Both the position numbers and the translations under genes were made by a program. A stretch of 63,840 nucleotides of DNA from an uncultured Granulosicoccaceae bacterium (GTDB lineage: Bacteria > Pseudomonadota > Gammaproteobacteria > Granulosicoccales > Granulosicoccaceae): assembly GCA_937922945.1 (NCBI GenBank), contig CAKZUP010000045.1, forward strand, positions 1 to 63,840, in the 5' to 3' direction. The notes below the pieces were generated by a model. It saw only the letters and a program-made list of their open reading frames with translations, was not told where the DNA came from and did not search any database. This document shows positions 1 through 8,547 of this stretch, piece by piece (position 1 is the first letter of the stretch; the number at the start of each line of letters is the position of its first letter).

Positions 1-1
1 T

Positions 2-259
2 ATTCTCGGACTCTATTTACTAAAGCGCGCGATGACCAAGCTTAAATTACCGCGAGTAGAAGTGAGCTCAGAACACCTTGTTCTCAATATGCCACTCTAC
101 AAAAGAACCGTTTATAATCTGAACAAAATTGAGTCGGTAAGAATGTGGCAAGATTGTCTTTTTTTCAGACACCTCGGCTGGCCAGTGGTGGCAGTTATTC
201 CCCATATGTCTGCCGAACAGCAAACAGAACTGCTCACGCTGTTGCGTGGTGATGATTAA
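2..259 (+). CDS. C-terminal end of a membrane-associated protein (partial)
   Basis: The reading frame is open to the left window edge, so this is the 3' end of a longer gene and the ATG at 32 is probably internal. The residues just before that ATG (ILGLYLLKRA) look like the end of a membrane helix followed by basic residues. The remaining 75 residues alternate short hydrophobic strands with charged turns, which resembles a small cytoplasmic beta domain such as a bacterial PH-like fold. No catalytic motif is visible. The function is unknown, and the membrane and PH-like reading is an inference from composition only. Confidence 0.5.
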   Translation: MLGLYLLKRAMTKLKLPRVEVSSEHLVLNMPLYKRTVYNLNKIESVRMWQDCLFFRHLGWPVVAVIPHMSAEQQTELLTLLRGDD

Positions 260-326
260 ATGCAAGGGGTGTACAAAGCGCTTATAAAAGAGCGAATCAA
301 AGAAAGCTTGCCTTTTAATGGGCATG

Positions 327-830
327 TTAATGGGCATGCTTAAACACTAAAACAGTCCCTCTGGCCGCACTCACCACTTCACGATGCTGCGTTGCGCCTA
401 ACTTTTTTGCAAGACGAATCGATGCAGTGTTTTCAGCAGATATGCAACTGAATACATTATCCCACTTCAGTGTGTCATAGGCATAAGCTCTTGATCGAAG
501 AGCGGCTTCTGCAGCGAAACCCTTGCCTTGCTTATCCGCTATTATCGCCCAGGTAATTTCACGCTCAGGCCAGCCTTCCGGATACCATAGGCCAACCATG
601 CCGCAAAAATCACCCGTGGCTTTTTCTTCCACTGCCCAGGCTCCATAACCTCGAATGACCCAATGGCCCATCATCGCGGCGGCGGCTCGCCAGGCAGCCG
701 AACGATCAAGTGGCCCTCCGTAAAAACGGGTGAGATCACTGGCGTAGAAGTTGGCGTAGGGTTCGAAATCGGTCTCTTGCCTAAACTCACGTAAAACCAG
801 TCGCTCGGTTTCAATAATCGGTATTTTCAT
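327..830 (-). CDS. GNAT family N-acetyltransferase (RimJ/RimL type)
   Basis: The 167-residue product has the layout of the RimJ/RimL-type GNAT branch (Acetyltransf_3), which transfers acetyl from acetyl-CoA to an amine. It opens with IIETERLVLREFRQETD, the usual first strand and helix. The middle holds GMVGLWYPEGWPEREITWAI, then an acetyl-CoA loop region around KGFAAEAALRSRAYA, and it ends with NTASIRLAKKLGATQHREV, the conserved N-x-x-S-x-x-x-x-x-K-x-G block. Length is normal for the family. The substrate cannot be told: ribosomal-protein N-termini and small metabolites are both possible. It stands alone and convergent with the partial gene to the left. Confidence 0.85.
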   Translation of the reverse strand: MKIPIIETERLVLREFRQETDFEPYANFYASDLTRFYGGPLDRSAAWRAAAAMMGHWVIRGYGAWAVEEKATGDFCGMVGLWYPEGWPEREITWAIIADKQGKGFAAEAALRSRAYAYDTLKWDNVFSCISAENTASIRLAKKLGATQHREVVSAARGTVLVFKHAH

Positions 831-884
831 CTTCAGAATTTTCCGACTAGTGTCAACACTGCCGTAGAAAGCTTTTTTTAAACG

Positions 885-1913
885 CTAGACCTTTACCACC
901 ACCTTACCAAAGCTCTTACCCAACAACACATCGTTCAAAGCCGCAGGTGCGTTTTCCAAGCCTTCAACGATTTGCTCTTTGTAGCTGACCTTCCCCTCAC
1001 TTAACCATTGACGCATATCAGCAACAAATTCCTGATAGGTGCTCCGCGGAAAGCTATCGAAAATGATGAAGCCCTGCACTTTTACTTTCATGCGCAATAT
1101 GGTGCCCATGATCGCAGGCCCGGCATCGGTGCCCTCGGGCAAGCCGGTTAAGTTGTACCAAGACACCACGCCACATACTGGTACACGGGCGAACGCATTC
1201 AATAGTGGTAGCACCGCGTACAGCACCTTGCCGCCAACATTCTCAAAATACACATCGATACCATCGGGACAATGCGCTTTAAGTTGCTCGGCAAAATCGT
1301 CGGCCTTGTGATCGATACAGGCATCGAAGCCAAGGTTCTCGACCACGTGCTGACATTTTTGCGAACCGCCTGCAACGCCGACAACGCGACAGCCTTTTAT
1401 TTTCGCAATTTGTCCAACCGTTGCGCCTACCGGCCCGGATGCTGCCGCCACAACCACCGTCTCCCCTTCCTTGGGTTCGCCGATTTTGAGTAAACCTGCA
1501 TAGGCGGTGTAACCCGGCATGCCTAAAATACCAAGCGACCAAGATGGATTATCAGGATTCTGGCCCAAATTCAGCACGCCTTCTCCATCGGAGAGTGCAT
1601 AGTCTTGCCAGCCGCTACCTGATAGCACATAGTCACCGACACTAAAATCGGCAAGGTTTGATGTAACGACCTCTGCAACAACTTGTGCAGTCATCACTTC
1701 GTCAATTTTCACAGGTTCGGCGTAGGATTTTGCATCGTTCATGCGCCCACGCATATAAGGGTCAAGCGAAAGATAAACCGTGCGCAACAACATCTGCTGA
1801 TCAGAAGGTGTGGGTATATCGACCGATTCAAGTCGCAATGTGTTCTCGTTGGGTAAGCCTTCCGGGCGCTCTGCAAGAACAATTCTACGATTAGTCGTTG
1901 TTGACTGTGCCAA
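885..1913 (-). CDS. NADP-dependent MDR oxidoreductase (CurA / leukotriene B4 dehydrogenase-like)
   Basis: This 342-residue cytosolic enzyme belongs to the zinc-free medium-chain dehydrogenase/reductase branch that reduces alpha,beta-unsaturated ketones and aldehydes with NADPH (CurA/YncB, prostaglandin reductase). The N-terminal part has SLDPYMRGRM, typical of this branch. The Rossmann fold carries AAASGPVGATVGQIAKIKG and VVGVAGG, and DVYFENVGG follows. There are no structural-zinc cysteines. The start is a TTG at 1913, supported by AAAGGAG six bases upstream and by the family-like N-terminus. The physiological substrate is not indicated by neighbours. Confidence 0.88.
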   Translation of the reverse strand: MAQSTTTNRRIVLAERPEGLPNENTLRLESVDIPTPSDQQMLLRTVYLSLDPYMRGRMNDAKSYAEPVKIDEVMTAQVVAEVVTSNLADFSVGDYVLSGSGWQDYALSDGEGVLNLGQNPDNPSWSLGILGMPGYTAYAGLLKIGEPKEGETVVVAAASGPVGATVGQIAKIKGCRVVGVAGGSQKCQHVVENLGFDACIDHKADDFAEQLKAHCPDGIDVYFENVGGKVLYAVLPLLNAFARVPVCGVVSWYNLTGLPEGTDAGPAIMGTILRMKVKVQGFIIFDSFPRSTYQEFVADMRQWLSEGKVSYKEQIVEGLENAPAALNDVLLGKSFGKVVVKV

Positions 1914-1973
1914 GCTGGCTCCTTTTAAAGTCGAATAAACTCAAGTGCCCAGTGTGTCGCGTTTTCTCTAAAA

Positions 1974-2327
1974 CTACAACTCATCCCACGGCGTTAGTTG
2001 GTGTTTTTTTTGATTGAAAGCCGTTAACCACTTCATATACCAACCTGCCAACAACCCCAGAACTACAGCTGTAAAAATGACTGTGAACACATTCAGCCCA
2101 TTGGATTTCCACTGAAGGTAGCCGTAGAGCACAGCAACTAGCACGGTAAAATATGCGCTGCAATAAATGAACACTGTGCGTGGTTCCGAATAGGCAGGCA
2201 GCCTCACCTGAAAACCACATAAGCGCAGGAGCTTGAATACCAATGTGTGGGATTTTTTGCGCGGCACGCCTTTTTCATACAATTCGTATGTACCGTTAAT
2301 CACCTTGGTTTTGTAATCACTACTCAT
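1974..2327 (-). CDS. Small two-helix membrane protein of unknown function
   Basis: The product has 117 residues. A basic, soluble N-terminal stretch of about 45 residues precedes two hydrophobic segments, roughly residues 50-70 (FIYCSAYFTVLVAVLYGYL) and 78-98 (VFTVIFTAVVLGLLAGWYMKW), and a short polar tail ends in TPWDEL. I do not recognise the family. It lies upstream of the MDR oxidoreductase on the same strand with about 60 bases between them, so co-transcription is possible. Codon use looks like that of its neighbours, which supports a real gene. Confidence 0.6.
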   Translation of the reverse strand: MSSDYKTKVINGTYELYEKGVPRKKSHTLVFKLLRLCGFQVRLPAYSEPRTVFIYCSAYFTVLVAVLYGYLQWKSNGLNVFTVIFTAVVLGLLAGWYMKWLTAFNQKKHQLTPWDEL

Positions 2328-2706
2328 ATTGTTAAAGGCACAGATTGCTCAGATACAGTGTTCGGGCATAACGATAAGGCAGCGCACTAACGAGATGAGT
2401 ATCCTCTCGCTCACCGGCCCTGCGGAACAAACGCGCGTTGTGCGCATTTTACACACGCCAATCAGCGTTTCATCATATTCTGCACGGCAACTGCAGATGT
2501 GGCAATAAGAACAGTCGGGTGTGCCCACAGAACCAGATTGCTACTGACGGCACACGCTGTTGTTTTACTTGACCCAATCGAGATCAATAGCCGGAAAAAA
2601 CCGTCAATTTGTCACAAAAATATAATGGGAATTATTTCCTTCGCCATGTAAAATATCCGAATAGGAAATACCCATCGCCCCCGGTCGATGTTGTGAATAA
2701 TTCACA
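2328..2706. other. Intergenic region upstream of the DUF6502 gene
   Basis: About 380 bases lie between two divergent genes. A perfect TATAAT sits at 2621-2626 in an AT-rich stretch on the plus strand and could be a -10 element for the DUF6502 gene, but no convincing -35 hexamer lies 16-18 bases before it. No tRNA, small reading frame or strong hairpin was seen. Confidence 0.35.
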
Positions 2707-3585
2707 TTGGTACGAAGCCACGGACTAAATGCATTGAAAGACACTGCCGAGTCATCACACAAATTACAACTGGCCAGAGCCGTAGTCAGGATGTTGCGAC
2801 CACTCATCCGCTTACTTATCCGGCATGAAATGACGCATACCGAATTAAACGAGCTTATGCGGCAAACGTATGTTGAGGTGGCGTTCGATCATTTCACCAT
2901 TCCAGATCAGGAAATGACCAACTCACGCGTGGCGGTTCTCACCGGTTTAAGTCGCAAAGAAGTCGTACGCATGCGTGATGCACTCGATAACAATGAAGCA
3001 CTGCAAAAACAAAAACCCAATCGCGCCCAACGCGTCGTCAATGGCTGGCTCAGCGATAAAGAATTTCTGGACAAAGAATCAAACCCATTGGTTTTACCCA
3101 TACGCAACGTAACCAACGGAAAACAACACGCAAGCTTTATGGCACTGGTTAAGCGTTACAGCGGTGATATCACTTATGGCGCTGTGTTGGAAGAACTCAA
3201 TCATATCGGCGTTACCCATCAACCCGACGAACGAACCGTTGAACTTATCAACAGTGCCTATGTGCCCCGAAAGGATGAGCTTGAACAAGTTCGCGTAGTT
3301 GCAACCAGTGTCGCCGACTTATTCAACACAGCCATCCATAATATCGATGCAAAAGATACCAGCAAACGGTTTCAACGCCAGGTGGTTTACAGTGATATTC
3401 ACCAGAACGATGTTGAGGAGTTTAAACAGCTCACGGCAGATGTCTCTGGCCCGGTTTTACAACAACTCAATGCATTTCTATCAAAGCATCGCAGCAAAAA
3501 TATTGAACCCAAACAAAAAAGGCGCATAGGGTTTGGGTTTTATTACATTGAAGGCGATCCGGATAAACCTGTCGACAATAAGTAG
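2707..3585 (+). CDS. DUF6502 family protein
   Basis: The 292-residue product matches the pattern of DUF6502 proteins. These are cytosolic proteins of unknown role, common in Proteobacteria, with an N-terminal helical block (RMLRPLIRLLIRHEMTHTELNELMRQTYVEVA), a winged-helix-like segment (SRVAVLTGLSRKEVVRM) and a C-terminal helical part. The segment resembling a DNA-binding helix-turn-helix hints at a regulator, but that is inference. The start is uncertain. A TTG at 2707 gives the full length, another TTG lies at 2734, and the first in-frame ATG at 2791 would cut into the helical block. It ends convergent with the LuxR regulator. Confidence 0.75.
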   Translation: MVRSHGLNALKDTAESSHKLQLARAVVRMLRPLIRLLIRHEMTHTELNELMRQTYVEVAFDHFTIPDQEMTNSRVAVLTGLSRKEVVRMRDALDNNEALQKQKPNRAQRVVNGWLSDKEFLDKESNPLVLPIRNVTNGKQHASFMALVKRYSGDITYGAVLEELNHIGVTHQPDERTVELINSAYVPRKDELEQVRVVATSVADLFNTAIHNIDAKDTSKRFQRQVVYSDIHQNDVEEFKQLTADVSGPVLQQLNAFLSKHRSKNIEPKQKRRIGFGFYYIEGDPDKPVDNK

Positions 3586-3616
3586 GTGTGGGTAAATCAC
3601 TGAATGTAAACCACGC

Positions 3617-3638
3617 TTCGCGGCGAACTGCCGCCGAA
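3617..3638. terminator. Weak hairpin between convergent genes
   Basis: GCGGC at 3620-3624 pairs with GCCGC at 3630-3634 across a five-base loop, and TTC/GAA extend the stem with one bulge. On the plus strand a TTTT follows about ten bases later. It lies between the ends of the DUF6502 gene and the LuxR-type regulator, where a shared terminator would be expected, but the T-run is poor. Confidence 0.3.
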
Positions 3639-3648
3639 TAAGGTTTTA

Positions 3649-4344
3649 TCAACGATAAGACTTGTGCGGAAACTCGTCTTCAGCGGCAGCAAAAAACTGC
3701 TGGTCTAGCTTGGAGACTTCAATAACGGCTTGCGTTCGGCTATTCACCTGCAATTTACGCAATATCTCCGATACGTGTTTTTTTATCGTGCTATCTCCAA
3801 CACGAAGTTCATGCGCAATTTGCTTGTTCAGCAAACCTTCGCGCAACATGGTCAGCACGCGTAGCTGTTGCGGCGTCAGGCTGGTTATTCGGTCGACCAG
3901 ACTGTTGCTGTCGTAAGCCGCTTCAGTCGATGAATCCAACATACGAATAGCGTCGGGTAAATAAATATCGCCCGCTAGAACGGTGTTAATCGCCACGGCC
4001 AAAGATTCTTTCCCTACCGACTTGGCAACATAGCCTGCAGCGCCAAAACTAATGGCTTCCTTTATTATCTGTGCGTCTTCAAGACCGGACACAACCAGAA
4101 TGGGTAGGCGCGGAAAACCGGTTCGTAATTGAATGAGGCCATCGAAGCCCGATACACCTGGAATTTTTAAATCCACCAGCGCTATATCAAAACCGGCAGA
4201 TTTTTCAAGAATGTTTAACGCATCGTTAATAGACGCCGCCTCATAGCAGCGGGCTTTGGGATAAGCAAAAGCCACGGCTGTGTTGAGCGCCTCGCGAAAA
4301 AGCGGGTGGTCGTCAACGATGAGTGCCTTATCGAGCGATATCAT
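3649..4344 (-). CDS. LuxR-type response regulator (AgmR/ErbR-like)
   Basis: From the ATG at 4344 the product has 231 residues, the normal length for a NarL-type regulator. The receiver starts KALIVDDHPLFREALN (acidic pair at 11-12), with the phospho-acceptor Asp58 in ALVDLKIPG. The C-terminal LuxR helix-turn-helix runs from LTPQQLRVLTMLREGLLNKQIA to STIKKHVSEILRKLQV. An upstream in-frame start at 4446 is open but would add residues unlike the family and run through the hairpin at 4434-4469. In Pseudomonas, regulators of this type (AgmR/ErbR, PedR) control PQQ alcohol dehydrogenase genes. Here it sits 171 bases downstream of such a gene. No kinase is adjacent; the nearest is at 21231. Confidence 0.88.
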   Translation of the reverse strand: MISLDKALIVDDHPLFREALNTAVAFAYPKARCYEAASINDALNILEKSAGFDIALVDLKIPGVSGFDGLIQLRTGFPRLPILVVSGLEDAQIIKEAISFGAAGYVAKSVGKESLAVAINTVLAGDIYLPDAIRMLDSSTEAAYDSNSLVDRITSLTPQQLRVLTMLREGLLNKQIAHELRVGDSTIKKHVSEILRKLQVNSRTQAVIEVSKLDQQFFAAAEDEFPHKSYR

Positions 4345-4433
4345 GCCTTCTATTGTGACATGAGATTCCAAAAGGGTGCTAACGGTTTTTTGAGTGGGTA
4401 AGACGAATTTGTTACAACGGGGCAAAAGTCGTC

Positions 4434-4469
4434 GGCACAGGCCCACTATTACTCAGTGAGCCTGTAGCC
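4434..4469. terminator. Putative terminator after the PQQ dehydrogenase gene
   Basis: ACAGGCCCACT pairs with AGTGAGCCTGT (one G-T pair), extended by GGC/GCC with a bulged base, around a seven-base loop. On the plus strand a T5 run follows at once (4471-4475). On the minus strand, the direction of the dehydrogenase, only CTTTTG follows about ten bases on. It may end dehydrogenase transcripts or partly separate the regulator from them. Confidence 0.45.
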
Positions 4470-4515
4470 GTTTTTCTATGTCGTTTGTAGCGCGTAAGCT
4501 TCAAACGCCATATTG

Positions 4516-6294
4516 TTAGCGTGCTGCTAATTGCTCGGGTACTTTGAAGACCCAGACCGAACCACCCTGATTCAGATAACTGACGACCTTGGCCACTTCG
4601 CCACCCCAAAGCGGAACAGCACCACCCCAACCCGTAACAATCGCTACGTATTGCTCGCCATCCTGCTCCCAGGTAATCGGAGATGAAACAATGCCGGTAC
4701 CCGTTTGGAATTTCCACAATTCCTCGCCGGTTTCGTCATCGAATGCTTTCAGATAACCCTCAGGGGTTCCGGTGAATACCAACCCACCCGCCGTGGTTAA
4801 TACGCCACCCCACAGAGGTGCCTTGTTCTTGTACTCCCACTTGATATCACCAGTTGCAGGGTCGATTGCTTTGAGAGAGCCAATGTAGTCATCGAAGATA
4901 GGCTTGATGGTGAAACCGGAACCTAAGTAAGCTGCACCTTTTTTATAGGTAACAGGCTCGTTCCAGATATCCATACCCCATTCGTTAGAGGGTATATAGA
5001 AGTGCTTTGTACTTTGAGAATAAGCCATTGGCATCCAGTTTTTACCACCCAGAAAACTGGGTATCGCAAATACGGATTTACCTTTCTTGCCATCGGCCGA
5101 TTCAGCCGGGTTACCGGGCCGGTTATCTGGATCGAAGATGGGTTTACCATTTTCATCGATGCCCTTCGCCCAGGTGATGTTCTGTACAAATGGTGATGCT
5201 GAAATAAACTCGCCGTTGGTTCGATCCAGAATATAGAAAAATCCGTTCCGGTCAGCCGATGCTCCAGCTTTAACCATCTTGCCGTCTTTTTCCATATCGA
5301 AAGGAATAAACTCGTTTACACCATCGTAGTCCCACCCATCGTGCGGAGTCGTTTGATAACCCCACTTGATTTCACCATCTTCGGGATCGATAGCGATTCG
5401 AGCGGAAGTCCATTTGTTGTCGCCTGCACGCAGGTATGAATTCCACGGTGCCGGATTACCGGTGCCAAAATAGGCCAGCTTGGTGTCCGGATCGTAAGTG
5501 CCGCCCAACCAGGTTGCACCACCACCGTTTTTCCACATATCGCCAGGCCATGATTCGTTTTTGGTTCCGGTCATGGTGGATTCCGCACCCATCAGGGTAC
5601 CCATGTTGCCTTCAATGGTAGGGCGCGACCAAACCATTTCACCCGTCTCAGGATTGCGTGCCTGAACCTCGCCGATGACACCGAACTCACCACCAGAATT
5701 ACCAGTAAGAATTAGCGGTCCATGTTTTTCGGTTGGAACGATTAACGGTGCCGCAGTGTAAGAGTATCCCGCTTCGTAGTCACCAATGGTTTTTCGCCAA
5801 ACGACTTTACCGGTGTCTTTATCCAACGCAACTATTTTGGCATCAAGCGTACCAAAGAACACTTTATCGCCCAGAATGGCAGCGCCGCGATTCACCACAT
5901 CACAACACGGCAAAATACCTTCCGGCAAACGTGCATCGTATTGCCACAGCTCTTCACCAGTTGCAATATCAATTGCCCACATACGGCTGTAGGAACCCGT
6001 AACGTACATCACGCCATCTTTAATCAGCGGTTGTGATTCTTGTCCGCGCTGCTTTTCACCACCGAATGAGAAAGACCAAACCGGGAACAGATTCTTGATA
6101 TTTGATTTATCGATTGTAGCAAGTGGACTATAACGTTGGGCACGTGGGCCGAGTCCATAAGACACGATATCTTCAGTCGTGCTCTGGTCGCCCATAATGT
6201 CCGCAATACCAACATCGGCATTCGCAGAGCCTGCAAAGGCCACCGCACCAACGGATAGTGAGCTGGCTAAGGCTAGCCAAATTTTTCTTTGCAT
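4516..6294 (-). CDS. PQQ-dependent alcohol dehydrogenase, lanthanide type (PedH/ExaF-like)
   Basis: This periplasmic quinoprotein oxidises primary alcohols using PQQ and passes electrons to a c-type cytochrome. The start is ATG 6294, set by GGAGG nine bases upstream and by the signal peptide it gives, cleaved near SANA-DVG (26 residues). The 592-residue chain has beta-propeller W-motifs throughout. Numbered from this Met: vicinal Cys130-Cys131 ([10 protein letters not shown]), metal ligands Glu203 (GEFGV) and Asn280 (GTGNPAPWN), catalytic Asp322 and Arg349 (ADRNG). Two residues after the catalytic Asp is Asp324 (WDYDG). Calcium enzymes such as ExaA have Ser or Ala there, while XoxF and PedH have Asp, so a lanthanide cofactor is expected. 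Overall sequence is closer to ethanol than to methanol dehydrogenases, and no small MxaI-like subunit is nearby. Confidence 0.93.
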   Translation of the reverse strand: MQRKIWLALASSLSVGAVAFAGSANADVGIADIMGDQSTTEDIVSYGLGPRAQRYSPLATIDKSNIKNLFPVWSFSFGGEKQRGQESQPLIKDGVMYVTGSYSRMWAIDIATGEELWQYDARLPEGILPCCDVVNRGAAILGDKVFFGTLDAKIVALDKDTGKVVWRKTIGDYEAGYSYTAAPLIVPTEKHGPLILTGNSGGEFGVIGEVQARNPETGEMVWSRPTIEGNMGTLMGAESTMTGTKNESWPGDMWKNGGGATWLGGTYDPDTKLAYFGTGNPAPWNSYLRAGDNKWTSARIAIDPEDGEIKWGYQTTPHDGWDYDGVNEFIPFDMEKDGKMVKAGASADRNGFFYILDRTNGEFISASPFVQNITWAKGIDENGKPIFDPDNRPGNPAESADGKKGKSVFAIPSFLGGKNWMPMAYSQSTKHFYIPSNEWGMDIWNEPVTYKKGAAYLGSGFTIKPIFDDYIGSLKAIDPATGDIKWEYKNKAPLWGGVLTTAGGLVFTGTPEGYLKAFDDETGEELWKFQTGTGIVSSPITWEQDGEQYVAIVTGWGGAVPLWGGEVAKVVSYLNQGGSVWVFKVPEQLAAR

Positions 6295-6302
6295 AGTGAA
6301 CA

Positions 6303-6418
6303 TCCTCCGGTAAGTCATTAGAATTATATGATTAGTGAATAAATTCACCCGATAAAACTAAGGTATTACTAAGCCAGATCATAGTCTGAAACCCATTGGA
6401 TTGAAAGAGTCTGAAACC
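6303..6418 (-). promoter_or_regulatory. Promoter region of the PQQ dehydrogenase with repeats
   Basis: Reading toward the dehydrogenase on the minus strand, the elements come in this order. Two copies of an 11-base direct repeat (plus-strand AGTCTGAAACC at 6383-6393 and 6408-6418) start 25 bases apart. A perfect inverted repeat GTGAA-TAAA-TTCAC lies at 6335-6348. A TATAAT reads on the minus strand at 6328-6323, then GGAGG at 6307-6303 before the ATG. The layout fits an activator site upstream of a core promoter, with a second operator at the -35 position. No good -35 hexamer is seen, as is common for activator-dependent promoters. Function is inferred. Confidence 0.5.
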
Positions 6419-6541
6419 GGGCCAATAGGCACGAGTTTACCGTGGTCGCCCGAAAGCCCATATTGACCAAAGGTACCGCCTGCGCAAGTTGACTGACGCA
6501 GAAACACTAACGGAAGAATGCTGACAAAGAAATGTCGCTGT

Positions 6542-7558
6542 TTAGCGAGTTAATTCTATTTCGGGTAGCAGTGTGTCTTCTAAATTGGGGTAAAGATGCA
6601 CAACAGAGCGTTCATATTCCGTGCGAAGCACACTTAAGCTATTGAAACGATCGGGAATTGGCAGCACCATGGCCTCGTTCATGGTTAGCCCCTGCTCAAC
6701 CGAATGACGCAAGGTACCATCTAGCCACGCAAGATAATCTGAAGTTTGCGTCAATGAATCGCCTTTTCTATCCTGAGGACCGTGTCCGGGAAAAATCAAG
6801 TCTTTATCGGTGCCTGACAGCGCGTTAATTGAGGCCTGCCAAGTAGCAATATCGGCATGAGGTGTAGTGGGTGTTCGAAACATAAACGCAAGATCACCGG
6901 TGAATAACACGCCCGTTTCGTCATCGCGAACGACAAAATCGGCGCTCGTGTGGCCAGAAAGATAAAACAGAGAAAAGCGGCGCCCGCCGACATTTTCATA
7001 ACTGGTATCGAGCGCAACAGTTGGCACCGAGAGTGACGTGCCACGCATCCAGTCACCCACTAACCGGTACAGATTTTCTGCAAAACCATCGCCCTCCAAG
7101 CGCAAATTATCGATAACACCCTGTGGCGCAGCGATTAGAGAAGAATCAAAAACCTGATTACCAAAACAGTGATCGGGATGATGATGGGTGTTATACACCC
7201 GCAACACAGGCTTGTTTGGAATGGTTCGTTGAATTAATGCCAGTAATGCTTCGCCGTATCGTTTAGATGGCCCTGTGTCGATAACAACAACGCCATCGGG
7301 TACTTCGATAAAGGCGACATTGACAATGTTGCCACCATTATCAAGATTAAAGTACTCTTGCGCACCGTGCACCGCCCAGGTGCCTTTAGCGATCTCACTG
7401 GCAGCAAGCTTATAGTCAAGCAACTTTGCATGCAGTGGCGCCATCGCGCAATACGCGCAACCAGCACTGAGCACTTGCGCCGATGACTTTAAAAAAGCAC
7501 GCCGTTCATGTTTGGTTGAATCAACAGAATCACAACAGGGCGAAGCGTCAGGTTTCAT
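6542..7558 (-). CDS. Quinoprotein relay system zinc metallohydrolase (SoxH-like, MBL fold)
   Basis: The 338-residue protein is a metallo-beta-lactamase-fold hydrolase with HHHPDH at 125-130, a later GHTSADF, TGDLAF and FPGHGP supplying the remaining zinc ligands. A twin-arginine-like motif RRAFLK at 19-24 precedes a hydrophobic stretch, so export by Tat to the periplasm is likely. SoxH-like hydrolases of this kind occur with PQQ dehydrogenases and a SoxYZ-like carrier, and are named quinoprotein relay system zinc metallohydrolases. Their chemistry is not established. It lies 36 bases after the SoxYZ-like gene and 247 bases before the dehydrogenase, whose own promoter occupies that gap. Confidence 0.85.
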   Translation of the reverse strand: MKPDASPCCDSVDSTKHERRAFLKSSAQVLSAGCAYCAMAPLHAKLLDYKLAASEIAKGTWAVHGAQEYFNLDNGGNIVNVAFIEVPDGVVVIDTGPSKRYGEALLALIQRTIPNKPVLRVYNTHHHPDHCFGNQVFDSSLIAAPQGVIDNLRLEGDGFAENLYRLVGDWMRGTSLSVPTVALDTSYENVGGRRFSLFYLSGHTSADFVVRDDETGVLFTGDLAFMFRTPTTPHADIATWQASINALSGTDKDLIFPGHGPQDRKGDSLTQTSDYLAWLDGTLRHSVEQGLTMNEAMVLPIPDRFNSLSVLRTEYERSVVHLYPNLEDTLLPEIELTR

Positions 7559-7594
7559 ACCGTGCTACTCACAAGCTTACCGCTACCGGGTTGC

Positions 7595-8494
7595 TCACTG
7601 TGCTGCCACCGCTGGTACCGTGAGTGGAAAACCAAACTCATTACCTTCAGTATCGCGAGCCAGCACGCTCAGTGTTTCTTCCACCTGACCGACTTTTGGT
7701 TTGATCGTTATCGTCGGATTTTCACTGACAGGTTCATACAGGTCGAGTTCTGCGACGGTCTCACCGGCGGCATCTTGCACCGTTATCTGATTCATAAAAA
7801 AAGCTGGGATGCCGGCCGCCAATCCGGTGTCCATGGGGTGACGCATACGGATAGTCATGCGAGCCGATAGCGGCGATTCACGTCGCGTTGACGCTCGTGT
7901 TTTGCCCAAGGTTTTCATCCAGTTATTCATACCATGCGCCATGGCAGGTGCAGTACAACCACCGCCAGCCGCGTCGATATACGCACCGCCCATGTGCCAG
8001 ACACCATCACTGGTGCGAACCCCAACGTGAATCGGCGTAGCTTGCTGAAGCTTTACGCGAAAACCAACGAACGATAATGATTTCTTCGGACGTACCGTGA
8101 GAATATGCGCGATAGGGTTTAAATCGGCTACGGCAACGATCTCTTCAACATCGCTAAGCTCGGTTGCATCTACAGTGATAGGAACATGAAATTGATTTTC
8201 TGCACTTTTAGGTGCACTGACTTTTACGCGCGAATCGAATACCACTTCCCCACCGGGAAAGTGACGCTCCACCATCAGCTTCCACATAACCGATTCGAAC
8301 GGGTCGGCTGGAATATCGCGACTGGCGTGCGAAAGCGCTGGAAAAATCAGGCACAGGAATAAACAGACGACGGGCACACTATTTTTTACAACGGACACTC
8401 GCGTGACAAAACGCTGACGTAAACTTATTGTGCGTTTCGTTGCCAGCATTGCATTTGCTGTTCCGTTGGCCGATTTTCCGAGTAAACCACACAT
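7595..8494 (-). CDS. Quinoprotein dehydrogenase-associated SoxYZ-like carrier
   Basis: The 299-residue secreted protein fuses a SoxY-like and a SoxZ-like domain. The SoxY-like part carries AAGGGCTAP with Cys180, equivalent to the swinging-arm cysteine that carries sulfur intermediates in the Sox pathway; the cysteine is not C-terminal here because SoxZ follows. Residues about 195-299 are the SoxZ-like immunoglobulin fold. The signal segment is VPVVCLFLCLIFPALSHA after an unusually long basic N-terminal region. The ATG at 8494 is supported by AAGGAG eight bases upstream. Such fusions accompany PQQ dehydrogenases; the cargo is unknown. It sits between the MoxJ-like and SoxH-like genes in a probable operon. 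Confidence 0.88.
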   Translation of the reverse strand: MCGLLGKSANGTANAMLATKRTISLRQRFVTRVSVVKNSVPVVCLFLCLIFPALSHASRDIPADPFESVMWKLMVERHFPGGEVVFDSRVKVSAPKSAENQFHVPITVDATELSDVEEIVAVADLNPIAHILTVRPKKSLSFVGFRVKLQQATPIHVGVRTSDGVWHMGGAYIDAAGGGCTAPAMAHGMNNWMKTLGKTRASTRRESPLSARMTIRMRHPMDTGLAAGIPAFFMNQITVQDAAGETVAELDLYEPVSENPTITIKPKVGQVEETLSVLARDTEGNEFGFPLTVPAVAAQ

Positions 8495-8547
8495 TAGCCT
8501 GGCTCCTTCTTAAGTTTTAAGCTACTCGCAACGATTTGTTGCTCGGC

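Noticed and set aside
4345..4446. N-terminal extension of the LuxR-type regulator
   Set aside because: The extra 34 residues are unlike receiver domains and run into the hairpin that follows the dehydrogenase gene.
4516..6294. Methanol dehydrogenase (MxaF or XoxF)
   Set aside because: No MxaI, MxaG or XoxG-type genes are near, and the surrounding pedF and PQQ-system genes and overall sequence fit the ethanol-type enzymes better.
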